From an uncultured Granulosicoccaceae bacterium (GTDB lineage Bacteria; Pseudomonadota; Gammaproteobacteria; CALCKW01), in NCBI GenBank assembly GCA_937965695.1, contig CALCKW010000012.1:62001-126000 (forward strand): a stretch of DNA of 64,000 nucleotides. Direction: 5' to 3'. The notes beneath the pieces are model-generated. The model ran no database searches, was not told where the DNA came from, and was given only the letters and a program-made list of their open reading frames with translations. Both the position numbers and the translations under genes were made by a program. Of the stretch, positions 27,679 to 37,049 are shown piece after piece; positions within the stretch are counted from its first letter, which is position 1, and each line of letters begins with the position of its first letter.

Positions 27679-29796
27679 TTGCGCTTTGACGATTTAACTG
27701 TGCCGATAGCCCCGCCAAAACCGCTAAATCAAACCTCAGTCACCACACTAAAAGGTGTCGGACCCGCGCTGGCCAAGAAACTGGCTGCAATCGATATTCG
27801 CACCGTGCAAGACATGCTTTTTCATCTGCCTTCTCGATATCAAGATCGCACCCAAATCTTGAGTATTGCTGAATTAGTTGCTGGCCAACAAGCGCTGATA
27901 GAAGGAGATATCAGAGGAGCCAGGGTTGCCTTTGGTAAGCGCCGCTCACTCGTCGTAACGATAGACGATGGCTCGGCAAGACCCATCACGCTCAGGTTTT
28001 TCCATTTCAATGCCGCTCAGAAAAACACCTTGCAAGTAGGCGAACGCTTGCGTTGTTATGCAGAGGTTCGGCGCGGCCAGCAAGGCTTTGAAATGGTGCA
28101 CCCAGAATATACTGTTTTGAAAGATGCTTTTGACGAACCCGAGGATTCGCTAACCCCTATTTACCCTACCACCGAAGGTCTGCATCAGCTCAGTCTGCGA
28201 AAGCTGACAGATCAATCACTGGCGTTACTTTCAAAGGGTGCAGCAGTACACGACTACCTACCAGAGGGTCTTCTCCACAATGAGAATTTACCAACTCTGG
28301 CACAAGCTTTACTCACGCTGCACCGCCCTGCAAACACAGAGGCTATAGAAGCACTAACCAGCGGTGAACACCCCGCTTGTGCACGACTAGCTTTTGAAGA
28401 ATTACTAGCACATCGTCTCGGCATGTTACAACTGCGCGACCTGCACAGAAAACTGCAAGCAAAGCCACTCAGAAGCAAAGGAGATTTGCGGCATAAGTTT
28501 TTATCGCAACTACCCTTTCAACTAACGGGGGCGCAACAACGTGTGGTCACTGAGGTCATCGAAGACATAGACAATGAACGCCCAATGTTGCGCTTGGTGC
28601 AAGGCGATGTAGGCAGTGGAAAAACAGTGGTCGCTGCTGCTGCTGCATGCGAGGCAGTGGCCTCAGGGGTACAAGTTGCATTGATGGCACCTACCGAAAT
28701 CCTCGCCGAACAACACTACAAGGGATTCTGCCAGTGGTTCGAGCCACTCGGTGTCAGAGTGGGTTGGTTATCCGGCCGACTCAACGCCAAAGAACGCCGT
28801 GATTCGCAACAGCTGATAGCCTCTGGTGAAGTAAGAATCGCAATAGGCACTCATGCTCTTTTTCAAGTTGATGCAAAATTCGCCGAGCTCGGCCTCGTAA
28901 TCATTGATGAGCAGCATCGATTTGGCGTAGACCAACGCAAAGCGTTACGAGACAAAGGCATGCAAGGTCTGATGCCACACCAACTCGTGATGACCGCGAC
29001 CCCCATTCCTCGAACACTTGCGATGACGAGTTGCGCCGATTTGGACTACTCTGCTATCGATGAATTGCCTCCTGGCCGCAAGCCAATTACTACGGTGGCT
29101 ATCAGCGAAAAACGCCGACCAGAAGTGGTACAGCGTGTCGCGGCAGCTATCGCCGAAGGCAGGCAAGTCTATTGGGTATGCACCTTAATCGACGAATCAG
29201 AAACGCTGACAGCACAGGCCGCCAGCGATACCGCTGAATTACTGGCAGAGGGGTTACCAGACGCTTCGGTTGCTCTTGTACACGGTCGATTGAAGCCCGA
29301 ACAAAAAGACCTAGTGATGAGCCATTTTAAATCTGGGGCAGTGGATTTATTAGTGGCCACTACGGTTATTGAGGTAGGTGTCGATGTGCCGAATGCGTCT
29401 TTGATGATTATCGAAAACCCGGAGCGTTTAGGCCTATCACAACTGCACCAGTTGCGCGGGCGCGTAGGCCGTGGAGAAATCGCTAGCACTTGCGTGTTGC
29501 TTTACCATTCACCACTGGGACACGACGCTCGCGAGCGCCTTGCAGCAATGCGCGAGACGCAAGATGGCTTTGTTTTAGCTGAACGAGATTTGGCACTTCG
29601 AGGCGGCGGTGAGGTGTTCGGCACCCGACAAACTGGACTTGTCGGAATGCGAATAGCTGATCTCGTGCGCGACCGAGCAATGATGCCCTCGGTTGTCACA
29701 GCAGCAACACGGATGCGTGAGAGCTACCCAGAGCATGTCAAAGCACTAGTGGTGCGCTGGCTTGGAACACGGGCACAGGGATATGGCTCCGTCTGA
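27679..29796 (+). CDS. recG: ATP-dependent DNA helicase RecG
   Basis: 705 residues (E. coli 693). Order: N-terminal wedge/OB region with TTLKGVGPALAKKLA and HLPSRYQDRT, then helicase domain 1 with Walker A QGDVGSGKTVVAA, MAPTEILAEQHY, DEQHRFGV and TATPIPRTLAM, and domain 2 with VVATTVIEVGVDVPNA and QLRGRVGRG. It rescues stalled forks by branch migration. The start is uncertain: TTG at 27679 or GTG at 27700; neither has a strong ribosome site. Confidence 0.97.
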   Translation: MRFDDLTVPIAPPKPLNQTSVTTLKGVGPALAKKLAAIDIRTVQDMLFHLPSRYQDRTQILSIAELVAGQQALIEGDIRGARVAFGKRRSLVVTIDDGSARPITLRFFHFNAAQKNTLQVGERLRCYAEVRRGQQGFEMVHPEYTVLKDAFDEPEDSLTPIYPTTEGLHQLSLRKLTDQSLALLSKGAAVHDYLPEGLLHNENLPTLAQALLTLHRPANTEAIEALTSGEHPACARLAFEELLAHRLGMLQLRDLHRKLQAKPLRSKGDLRHKFLSQLPFQLTGAQQRVVTEVIEDIDNERPMLRLVQGDVGSGKTVVAAAAACEAVASGVQVALMAPTEILAEQHYKGFCQWFEPLGVRVGWLSGRLNAKERRDSQQLIASGEVRIAIGTHALFQVDAKFAELGLVIIDEQHRFGVDQRKALRDKGMQGLMPHQLVMTATPIPRTLAMTSCADLDYSAIDELPPGRKPITTVAISEKRRPEVVQRVAAAIAEGRQVYWVCTLIDESETLTAQAASDTAELLAEGLPDASVALVHGRLKPEQKDLVMSHFKSGAVDLLVATTVIEVGVDVPNASLMIIENPERLGLSQLHQLRGRVGRGEIASTCVLLYHSPLGHDARERLAAMRETQDGFVLAERDLALRGGGEVFGTRQTGLVGMRIADLVRDRAMMPSVVTAATRMRESYPEHVKALVVRWLGTRAQGYGSV

Positions 29797-29809
29797 GTAC
29801 GGCCACAGA

Positions 29810-30274
29810 CTAGGTACTTTTACCCACCCCTCCACGAGGCCTAAAGGTAATGAGCGAGTTCGCCGTGAAATTGAAGACAAACACTACCAAAATTGCCATG
29901 GCAGCAGCAATTAAATATTGCAGGTGGAAATCATGGATACCGTGCGAATAGACGAATCGATTAATACCTAAGCCAAGCAAAGCAAAACCGATGAACATAG
30001 GCATTTGCTCCGCGTGTTTGCGCGCATGCTGCTTGAAAGTAATTCGCCGTTGAAAAACGTAATTGATGCACACACCAAAAGCAAAGCCAAGCGAATTTGC
30101 GTTTTCCTTGTCCATACCACCAAGCTCTACAGCTATAGCCACGACAGTCAGGTGCACGCTGGCTGCAATACAGCCACCTATAACGTAGCGAACAAAAGAG
30201 CTGCTCAACAGTTTGGCAATCGGCCGAGGCAATTTAGCTATCAAAAGCTCCAGCTCATGCAAAGTCATTTTCAC
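29810..30274 (-). CDS. GtrA family membrane protein
   Basis: 154 residues with four predicted membrane segments (about 27-46, 56-74, 91-109, 121-142). The GtrA pattern is FVRYVIGGCIAASVHL, NSLGFAFGVCINYVFQRRITF and the final FTANSLITFR. Family members flip or move lipid-linked sugars, or contribute to cell-surface polysaccharide synthesis. It is convergent with recG (13-base gap) and lies downstream of the rhombosortase gene, with a 143-base gap. Confidence 0.88.
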   Translation of the reverse strand: MKMTLHELELLIAKLPRPIAKLLSSSFVRYVIGGCIAASVHLTVVAIAVELGGMDKENANSLGFAFGVCINYVFQRRITFKQHARKHAEQMPMFIGFALLGLGINRFVYSHGIHDFHLQYLIAAAMAILVVFVFNFTANSLITFRPRGGVGKST

Positions 30275-30417
30275 GTAAAACCAATATATTAATGTGCAAT
30301 GTCTTTGTTTTTAAACAAAGCCAAAAAAGTGTTAACAAGAGCAACCAAACTGGCCCGGATACAGGCTTTGCTATCGATTGGGTGCGACATAGTGACACGA
30401 TCATAAACTGCAGATAA

Positions 30418-31020
30418 CTACGGATCAGACGAATACTCTGCATCGGCACCAATTTTAGCCCGAAAGCCAAGCCACCAACCCATCAGCAGACCCGCTGCCC
30501 CACCGTAGAGATGAGACTCTACCACCACATGACCCCCAGCTGCCCACTCAGAACCGGGCATGGACCCATAGAACTGTTCATACAGCAATTTTGCGACCAC
30601 AAGTAGTAAGAGAGGCCAACCGGTATGCGGGTAACGCTGAACTTCTACACAGGCTCCGGCCAGCAAAAGGCCATGCAGTATTCCACTTAGACCCACGTAC
30701 CACCGCAGCTCTGGCGTTAAGAGGTATAGACCGCCGCAAACCGCTAGAGAGCTCACCAGTAGAATCAACAACCACTCCTTCGTGGTGTAATAACGCCACA
30801 CTAAAGCTGCCACGAGTAGAAAACCAGCGGCATTTAGCAATAGATGGTTCAGGCTCAAATGGACAAAATTGCCGCTCAGCAGTCTCCAATACTCTCCGCT
30901 TTCAATGGCAACTCGATCGTACTGCCACAACTCAGTAAAGCCCAACAGCTCCAACATCGTTGAGGTGGCGATGATCAGGGCGGGCAATAAATAATGCTTC
31001 AGCACCAAAACTAAACTCAA
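30418..31020 (-). CDS. rrtA: Rhombosortase (rhomboid-family protease for GlyGly-CTERM proteins)
   Basis: A 200-residue, multi-pass rhomboid-like protease of the short rhombosortase type. Catalytic Ser112 is in VGLSGILHGLL and His170 in VESHLYGGAAGLLMGWW; an early GEYWRLLSGNFVHLSLNHLLLNA matches the rhomboid core. Rhombosortases cut the C-terminal GlyGly-CTERM anchor of proteins exported by type II secretion (established for the family). It lies directly upstream of, and divergent from, gspG-N, which strengthens the call. The first codon is TTG at 31020; a GTG at 31005 is an alternative. No GlyGly-CTERM substrate is seen in the window. Confidence 0.88.
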   Translation of the reverse strand: MSLVLVLKHYLLPALIIATSTMLELLGFTELWQYDRVAIESGEYWRLLSGNFVHLSLNHLLLNAAGFLLVAALVWRYYTTKEWLLILLVSSLAVCGGLYLLTPELRWYVGLSGILHGLLLAGACVEVQRYPHTGWPLLLLVVAKLLYEQFYGSMPGSEWAAGGHVVVESHLYGGAAGLLMGWWLGFRAKIGADAEYSSDP

Positions 31021-31347
31021 TTTGTGTGATCCAAGCGATTCGGCTTAGTACGCCCTAAGGCCAAAATTAAGGCGGCCTCGAGGACTGAACTGGCACTCAC
31101 TACTCAACTCACGAAAGATGGAATGTGTCCAAAAAAACACATCGTAATTCAAATGGGCAACTACATTTGCCTATCTGCGTTCGAACTATGATTCGAAACT
31201 GCTAGCCACAAGTAGTACAGACACGTTGCACCTAGCCGACAACCAATCAGCGCGGTGAACAGCGCGCTCGGCGGCAGGGCCCGCGATGAAGGTTACCGCT
31301 CAACTGCTAAGATTAGCCAATTACTGTAATAAATGTTCGGAGAACCC
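31021..31347. other. Divergent intergenic region rrtA / gspG
   Basis: 327 bp without a gene. It holds ATGTGT/ACACAT arms at about 31124-31143 and two TTCGAA hexamers near 31180 separated by 6 bases. GGAG stands 6-9 bases before the gspG ATG. No clear promoter boxes. Confidence 0.45.
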
Positions 31348-31788
31348 ATGAACAAAGCAATTAAACGCTCGGGACAACAAAAGGGCTTTACCCTGATAGA
31401 AATCATGGTGGTCATTGTGATCCTTGGAATTCTTGGCACTATTGTGGCGCCGATGATTCTTAAAAGACCGGACCAAGCGCGTATCACTAAGGCAAAACAA
31501 GATTTACAAGTGATCAGTGCAGCACTAGACATGTACAAGCTCGATAACTTTAACTACCCAGACACAGACCAAGGACTCGAGGCTCTGGTCAACCGTCCGA
31601 CCAGTGGTGAAGACGTCCCAAATTGGTCAGAAGGTGGTTACATCAAGAAGTTGCCCAAGGATCCGTGGGGACGCGAATACCTGTACATGAGCCCCGGTGA
31701 AAACGACGATGTCGATGTCTATTCGCTGGGTTCAGACGGTGCGCCCGGTGGCGATGGTGCAGCTAGCGACATTGGTAGCTGGGAATAA
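31348..31788 (+). CDS. gspG: Type II secretion major pseudopilin GspG
   Basis: 146 residues from the ATG at 31348 with GGAG upstream. A 13-residue basic leader ends QQKG, cleaved before FTLIEIMVVIVILG with the conserved Glu at +5. The C-terminus has the Ca-binding-type loop PWGREYLYMSPGENDDVDVYS and a GGDG segment, diagnostic of GspG. It polymerises into the pseudopilus. First gene of the eight-gene gspG-N operon. Confidence 0.97.
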   Translation: MNKAIKRSGQQKGFTLIEIMVVIVILGILGTIVAPMILKRPDQARITKAKQDLQVISAALDMYKLDNFNYPDTDQGLEALVNRPTSGEDVPNWSEGGYIKKLPKDPWGREYLYMSPGENDDVDVYSLGSDGAPGGDGAASDIGSWE

Positions 31789-31811
31789 ACCAAAACACTT
31801 TGAACAGTAGA

Positions 31812-32348
31812 ATGCGATCCCACGGTTTCACTCTGATCGAGATCATGGTCGTGGTGGTGATCTTGGGCGTACTCAGCACAGGCGCAATGCTGTCGCTGAA
31901 TACTGATTCCTCCAGCAAGCGACTAAAAAAAGAAGCGCAACGGCTCAACTTGCTGTTGCGTCTAGCGGCCGACGAGGCCTTACTCAATTTAGATATAATT
32001 GGCGTGCACGCTCTCGCTGACGGCTACGCCTTCTACCGACGGGAAACCGATGAAGAAGGCGAGGTCACTTGGGAACCTTTTGATGCCGACGGGCGGCTGC
32101 GTCAACGCACGATGCCCGAAGGCATGTCCTTCGAATTGGAACTTGAAGCCCAAGCAATCGTTCTAAATACGGCCGATGAACAGAACGATGAAGATGACGA
32201 ACCTTTGGTCCCTCACCTGTGGATTCTGCCCGATGGTGAGATGATGCCACAGTACAAATTCAGGATTCAGCAAGATGGCGGTGAACGAGCTTGGGAAGTC
32301 CAAAGTGACGATGATGGGCAAGTCGGCGTCACCAGTGTTCAGTTTTAA
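31812..32348 (+). CDS. gspH: Type II secretion minor pseudopilin GspH
   Basis: 178 residues. The leader MRSHG is cut before FTLIEIMVVVVILGVLSTGA. The C-terminal half is beta-rich and acidic with ILPDGEMMPQYKFRI, typical of GspH. It is second in the operon, about 20 bases after gspG. The ATG at 31812 gives a leader like that of other GspH; an in-frame TTG at 31800 would add four residues. Neither has a clear ribosome site. Confidence 0.92.
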   Translation: MRSHGFTLIEIMVVVVILGVLSTGAMLSLNTDSSSKRLKKEAQRLNLLLRLAADEALLNLDIIGVHALADGYAFYRRETDEEGEVTWEPFDADGRLRQRTMPEGMSFELELEAQAIVLNTADEQNDEDDEPLVPHLWILPDGEMMPQYKFRIQQDGGERAWEVQSDDDGQVGVTSVQF

Positions 32349-32357
32349 CACCGCACC

Positions 32358-32780
32358 ATGACTCAAACCACACCGCGCTTGACGCGCCAGCTGCAAACAC
32401 TAACAAGGCTAGAGCGAGGCTTTACGTTGTTGGAGGTTATGGTTGCGCTTACGATTGTCGCCGTCGCGCTTAGCGCAATGATTTCAGCTTCAGGTAATTT
32501 CACCTCTGGCACTACCCATTTGCGCGACCGCACATTCGCCCGCTGGGTGGCCGCCAATCGATTAGCCGAAATGCGAGCTATGCGCGAGTGGCCCGACTTA
32601 GGGAAGAGCGAAGGTGAAGCGACACTAGCCAGCCAGACTTGGTTTTGGCGCGTCACTACACAAGAAGTTCAGGACGAGGCGCTACGCCAAATTGAGATTC
32701 AAGTACGTCTAAAAGAAGATGCCAAAAGCGCCTTATTCACTCTGACCAGCTTTGTCGGCAACCCGGAGTTCCAGTTGTGA
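32358..32780 (+). CDS. gspI: Type II secretion minor pseudopilin GspI
   Basis: 140 residues. A long leader (about 22 residues, LTRLERG) ends before FTLLEVMVALTIVAVALSAM. Then come the GspI features ARWVAANRLAEMRAM and WRVTTQEV. It forms the pseudopilus tip with J and K. Its stop overlaps the GTG start of gspJ by 4 bases (GTGA). Confidence 0.94.
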   Translation: MTQTTPRLTRQLQTLTRLERGFTLLEVMVALTIVAVALSAMISASGNFTSGTTHLRDRTFARWVAANRLAEMRAMREWPDLGKSEGEATLASQTWFWRVTTQEVQDEALRQIEIQVRLKEDAKSALFTLTSFVGNPEFQL

Positions 32781-33406
32781 GCCGACCCAGTTTCAACTCT
32801 CGCTCAAGTGGTTTCACACTGATAGAAGTGCTGATTGCTTCAAGCATTTTTAGCATAATATCTATTGCAGCTTTCGCTGGATTTCGTGTAATTGAACGTT
32901 CTAAAAACGCTCAGGAATACACGCAGAATCAACTGACAGAACTGGAACGTACTTTTTTAATCCTGGGTCAGGATTTAACGCAAATGGTTCCACGAGCCAT
33001 AAGCGACGAACTTGGCGGTGAGCGCCGCCCCATTGAGTTGAGCAATTACAACGGAACTGCATTGGAGTTCAGCCGATTAGGATGGATCAACCCTGCTCCC
33101 GAAACCCTGCCTGCTCGCAGTGAAATTCAACGCGTGGCCTATACCGCTAACGACGGAAAACTGCAAAGGGTGAGTTGGTATCAGCTCGACCGGATGGTAG
33201 AAGGGGGTGAAATCACGCGCACCCTGCTCAAAGATGTGGACGCTTTGCGCTGGCGATTTCTGGACGGTGAGCGAGAATGGCAAGAAACGTGGCCTCCCAG
33301 CACAGCTGATCCTTCAGCACCTTTTCCTATGCCAGTTGCCGTGCAAGCAATAGTCGAACACAAAACGCTGGGGGATCTCAGCCGCTTGTATGTGGTTACT
33401 GACTGA
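32777..33406 (+). CDS. gspJ: Type II secretion minor pseudopilin GspJ
   Basis: 209 residues with a 12-residue leader (NSRSSG) before FTLIEVLIASSIFSIISIAA. GspJ features are ERTFLILGQDLTQMVPRAI, RVAYTANDGKLQRVSWYQLD and the late VDALRWRFLDG. The start is GTG at 32777, overlapping gspI; the stop overlaps the gspK ATG (TGATG). Tip pseudopilin that binds GspI and GspK. Confidence 0.94.
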   Translation: MSRPSFNSRSSGFTLIEVLIASSIFSIISIAAFAGFRVIERSKNAQEYTQNQLTELERTFLILGQDLTQMVPRAISDELGGERRPIELSNYNGTALEFSRLGWINPAPETLPARSEIQRVAYTANDGKLQRVSWYQLDRMVEGGEITRTLLKDVDALRWRFLDGEREWQETWPPSTADPSAPFPMPVAVQAIVEHKTLGDLSRLYVVTD

Positions 33407-34476
33407 TGGCCAAGAAACCGCAAGGCGGTATTGCGATTATAACTGTCATGCTGATAGTGACACTCGCCGCTGTTGTTACCACCACCATGATGAGTAACCA
33501 GCACTTGTTTATGCGCCGTGCTTCGAGCTATCAATCCTTGGAGCAGGCACAAGCATTGGCAGTAGCCGGCGAGAGATTCGCTGCGGCAATTCTCAAGCGT
33601 GACTTTGACAGCGATAACCAAGATGGCGCAGCCGTGGACTCTCGTGAAGATCAGTGGGCAGTCTCAATTCCGCCCTTGCCAATTGCCGGTGGCACAATTA
33701 CGGGTTGCATCCACGATTTAAACGGCCAATTTAACGTCAATAATTTGGTGGACGATGAAGGTATTGTCGACGATAACCAGCTCGCTATCCTGAACGCGTT
33801 GATCAACGAGCTTGCGCTGCCCCCCGAGACTTCTGCTGCTATTGCAGACTGGATTGACAGCAACGATCAGCCACTGGACAACGGTGCAGAGTTTGAATAC
33901 TACTCAAATTTGGAAAGCCCCTACAGAGCCGCAAATCGCCCCCTTCAGTCTACAACCGAGTTACGCCTCGTGCGTGGGCTTAACGGCTCGGATGCAGACA
34001 GTCTCGATGCCTATCATTCGTTGTTGCCCTATGTGTCTGCACTGCCTAGAGGCAGTAAGATCAATATAAACACTGCAGCACCCGCGCTGCTAGAGGCGCT
34101 ATGGGATCAATTTGATGGGCTCGGTGAAGAATTGCACCGCTGGCCCGTCGAAGAAGGCTGGAAAACCTTTCCGCAGTGTGCAGACGCTGATCTGGCGGAC
34201 AGTGATCTAAACTTGGCTGTAGGCGAAGATGAAATTGACCGATCGGCTTACGAGTCGGTCGAAGATTTTATCCAAGCAAACAAGATAAAGAGCGATGACG
34301 GGGAAGATACTTCACTGCCTGAAAGCGCGAGTGATAGCCTAAGTGTGCACAGTGATTATTTTCTAGTACGCGCAGAAATACAATTTAGCGATACAATTGT
34401 GAAACAGTACAGTGTGCTCAACCGCAGTAGCGACGGCCGAACAGCCGTGGCTGCACGCTGGCGTAGTTTTGATTGA
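33406..34476 (+). CDS. gspK: Type II secretion minor pseudopilin GspK
   Basis: 356 residues, the large tip pseudopilin. Leader MAKKPQGG precedes IAIITVMLIVTLAAVV; as in other GspK the +5 Glu is missing. The long globular domain has QFNVNNLVDDEG, ADWIDSNDQPLDNGAE, YRAANRPLQSTTELRLV and INTAAPALLEAL, the helical K-specific insert. Caps the pseudopilus. Confidence 0.95.
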   Translation: MAKKPQGGIAIITVMLIVTLAAVVTTTMMSNQHLFMRRASSYQSLEQAQALAVAGERFAAAILKRDFDSDNQDGAAVDSREDQWAVSIPPLPIAGGTITGCIHDLNGQFNVNNLVDDEGIVDDNQLAILNALINELALPPETSAAIADWIDSNDQPLDNGAEFEYYSNLESPYRAANRPLQSTTELRLVRGLNGSDADSLDAYHSLLPYVSALPRGSKININTAAPALLEALWDQFDGLGEELHRWPVEEGWKTFPQCADADLADSDLNLAVGEDEIDRSAYESVEDFIQANKIKSDDGEDTSLPESASDSLSVHSDYFLVRAEIQFSDTIVKQYSVLNRSSDGRTAVAARWRSFD

Positions 34477-34493
34477 CGCAATAGGAAACTAGC

Positions 34494-35696
34494 TTGGCAA
34501 AAACATTCCTCATCCACATCCCTGACCTCAATAGCGACTACGCGACTTGGGGGGCCGTGGACAGTGACAATCCTGCACACTCAGCAAACTTTGCCGATGG
34601 AACATTGAGTGCCGCCGCGCAGTCTGCACAAGGCATGCGAGTGACACTCGCCATTGGCAGCAATGCGGTTACATTGACTCAAGTGCGAGTACCGGGAGGG
34701 GGCAAACGCGCTCGTTCGGCTATCCCCTTTGCACTCGAAGAACAATTGGCCGACGATGTAGAAGACCTACATTTTGCACTAGGCCCGATCGGTAGCGACG
34801 GTACTTACCCTGTCGCCGTGATTGCGCGCGAGACCTTGCAGGGCTTAATGCAAAAGCTCGCTGCACTAAATCTGCACCCTCAAGTCATTGTGCCAGATGT
34901 TCTGATGCTGCCGCAGGGGGACTCGGATGAATGGCAAGTCCTGCAAACAGCCGAAGATCTGCTTATTCGCCAAGGCACGTTTACCGGTATGTGGTGCCCT
35001 GCTTCAAGCGCAGAACTGATGCTCAATAGGTTATTGCGCGAGGTCGGTGTTGATGGCCCGACGCAAATAGCCTTCTATCTTTCGCCGGGGGAACACACAC
35101 CTGAGGTCAACACGCTTGTCGAACAAGTGCCCGTTCAAAACTCTGCCGACGCTTTGGCAAGAGGCATAAACGCACACCACATAAACCTGCTGCAAGGTGA
35201 CTTTAACCAAAGAAAGGCGATGGGAAAGGTTTGGCGCCCTTGGCGCTTGCCTGCAGCCTTAGCAGGCTGTCTACTGCTGCTGAGCGTAGGTGCGAGTGTT
35301 CTCGAAAGCAACCGTTTAGCCTCTCAGGAAACATCACAACGCGCCCAAATGGAGAGCCTGCTTAAGCAAACCTTTCCTAACATTCAACGTGTACGCGATC
35401 CGATCGCCCGCATGCGCTCGGAACTTCGCAAATTAAAAACAGGTGGTGCGGAGGGCGAATTAATGCCTCTGGTTGCTGCCCTATCTGAGGCGATCAAGGG
35501 CATCCCCAACACCACCATGAACAGTGTTAACTTTCGCAACGGACGCTGTGACGTAGACATGCAGACCGATACGCTGCAAGCATTGGACAAAATCAAGCAA
35601 AGCCTCGACGCAACAAAAGGCATAAAGGCCAGTATTCAATCTGCCAACCAACAAGGCGGCGCGGTGCGCGGTCGACTGCGCATCGAGGCAGGCTAA
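34494..35696 (+). CDS. gspL: Type II secretion inner-membrane platform protein GspL
   Basis: 400 residues. The cytoplasmic actin-like domain (about 1-240) includes RARSAIPFALEEQLADDVED and ARGINAHHINLLQGDF, followed by a single membrane helix (about 250-269) and a periplasmic ferredoxin-like domain. It links the GspE ATPase to GspM. The start is TTG at 34494, 8 bases after AGGAA; there is no competing ATG, so this rare start is well supported. Confidence 0.94.
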   Translation: MAKTFLIHIPDLNSDYATWGAVDSDNPAHSANFADGTLSAAAQSAQGMRVTLAIGSNAVTLTQVRVPGGGKRARSAIPFALEEQLADDVEDLHFALGPIGSDGTYPVAVIARETLQGLMQKLAALNLHPQVIVPDVLMLPQGDSDEWQVLQTAEDLLIRQGTFTGMWCPASSAELMLNRLLREVGVDGPTQIAFYLSPGEHTPEVNTLVEQVPVQNSADALARGINAHHINLLQGDFNQRKAMGKVWRPWRLPAALAGCLLLLSVGASVLESNRLASQETSQRAQMESLLKQTFPNIQRVRDPIARMRSELRKLKTGGAEGELMPLVAALSEAIKGIPNTTMNSVNFRNGRCDVDMQTDTLQALDKIKQSLDATKGIKASIQSANQQGGAVRGRLRIEAG

Positions 35697-35699
35697 ATT

Positions 35700-36176
35700 A
35701 TGAAAAATTGGTACGCGAGCCATAGTCCAAGAGAGCAGATCATGCTGATAGCTGCCGGTGTAGCAATAGTTATCGGACTCTTGTATTTCGCCTTGTTAAA
35801 GCCTCTCTACGACAACCTTGAAGAACGTCGCTCGCGCGTAGAAGGCAACGTCAATGCAATCGCATGGATGCAAACTGCTGCCGGAGAGGCAAAGAGCTTA
35901 CAAGGCGGTGCCGCCGATCCTAGTACAGTGGACACATCACAAGCCCCGTTGACAGCCGTAGAACGTGTATTCCGTGAAGCGGGGCTGAAAGCACCTGACC
36001 GGGTTGATCCAGTGGGCAGTAAAGGCGCACGGGTCCAGCTGTCGGAGATTGCTTTTGACAAGTTAATCCCTGTTCTAGACAACCTGCAACGCCAAACAGG
36101 TCTGCAAGTGACGTCACTCAATGTGAACACCCAGCGCCCGGGTGTTGTCAGCGCACGCATTTCTCTGGAACGCTAA
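35700..36176 (+). CDS. gspM: Type II secretion platform protein GspM
   Basis: 158 residues: a short cytoplasmic N-terminus, one membrane helix (about 15-34) and a periplasmic domain with LTAVERVFREAGLKAPDRVDP and FDKLIPVLDNLQRQTGLQV, the GspM pattern. Pairs with GspL. Starts 3 bases after gspL and ends directly before the gspN ATG. Confidence 0.93.
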   Translation: MKNWYASHSPREQIMLIAAGVAIVIGLLYFALLKPLYDNLEERRSRVEGNVNAIAWMQTAAGEAKSLQGGAADPSTVDTSQAPLTAVERVFREAGLKAPDRVDPVGSKGARVQLSEIAFDKLIPVLDNLQRQTGLQVTSLNVNTQRPGVVSARISLER

Positions 36177-36929
36177 ATGAGAGTTTTAAAAATAACTGCG
36201 GCTATCTTGCTGTTCTTTGGCGTCATGGTAACGACTCTCGCTGTCCGCACCCCGCTATCATCTCTGCAATCGCGCATGCCTGTTTTGCTGCAAGACACGG
36301 AGAGTTTCGACGGCAGCCTGATAGAAGGTTCGGTTAAGGAGTTGGGTACGGTTAACGGACCAGTAGACCTAAAATGGAAGCTTCGACTCACGCAATTGCT
36401 CACAGGAAAAATGGGTGGTGACGTGGAATTTGATTGGCTGCAAGCCAGTGGTAACGGTCAGATGGCGGTTTCTGCGAGTAAAAAGGTCTACATCAAAGAC
36501 ACTATTGTTAGCTCTCCTGCAGCGCTCATTGAAACATTCTTGCCCTTTGTACGGTTTGGTGGAAAGTTGCGTCTGGATTTAGTAGACGGCACAGCCAGTG
36601 AAAAAACCTACGGCCCATTTGTCGGTGAACTCACATGGACACAGGCCAGTATCTCTATCAGCGAGCAAGCCAAGCTCGGTGACTTGGCGCTCTCTATGCG
36701 AGAAAAAGAAGGAGGCACGCACGCAATACTCTCTTCCGAAGGCGGTGACATAACAATCAAAGGCACTATCGACCTACAACCCGAGGGCAGCTATGTCTTA
36801 GACCTCAGTGCCAGAGCCGAATCTACAGCGTCAAATATGGTGAGAAATACCTTGGCACAAGTCGCCAAAGAGCAAGGTGACGGCAGCTTTAGGATTCAAC
36901 AATCAGGGCAGTTAAGCGAGCTTTTGTGA
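36177..36929 (+). CDS. gspN: Type II secretion protein GspN
   Basis: 250 residues with an N-terminal membrane segment (about 6-24) and a periplasmic beta-rich domain: ESFDGSLIEGSVKELGTVNG, PVDLKWKLRLTQLLTGKMGG. This matches GspN, a non-universal component of unclear role. Its ATG directly follows the gspM stop. Last gene of the operon; no terminator is obvious in the next 120 bases. Confidence 0.9.
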   Translation: MRVLKITAAILLFFGVMVTTLAVRTPLSSLQSRMPVLLQDTESFDGSLIEGSVKELGTVNGPVDLKWKLRLTQLLTGKMGGDVEFDWLQASGNGQMAVSASKKVYIKDTIVSSPAALIETFLPFVRFGGKLRLDLVDGTASEKTYGPFVGELTWTQASISISEQAKLGDLALSMREKEGGTHAILSSEGGDITIKGTIDLQPEGSYVLDLSARAESTASNMVRNTLAQVAKEQGDGSFRIQQSGQLSELL

Positions 36930-37049
36930 CAGCTCAACTCCCATAATTTGCAAAAAAATCAATTACTGATCGGAAATCAACCAAACTTTCCGCTCAGACC
37001 ACCGACAAACGTTTTATTAGCTACGCTTTTTATCATAATCTAGAGAACG

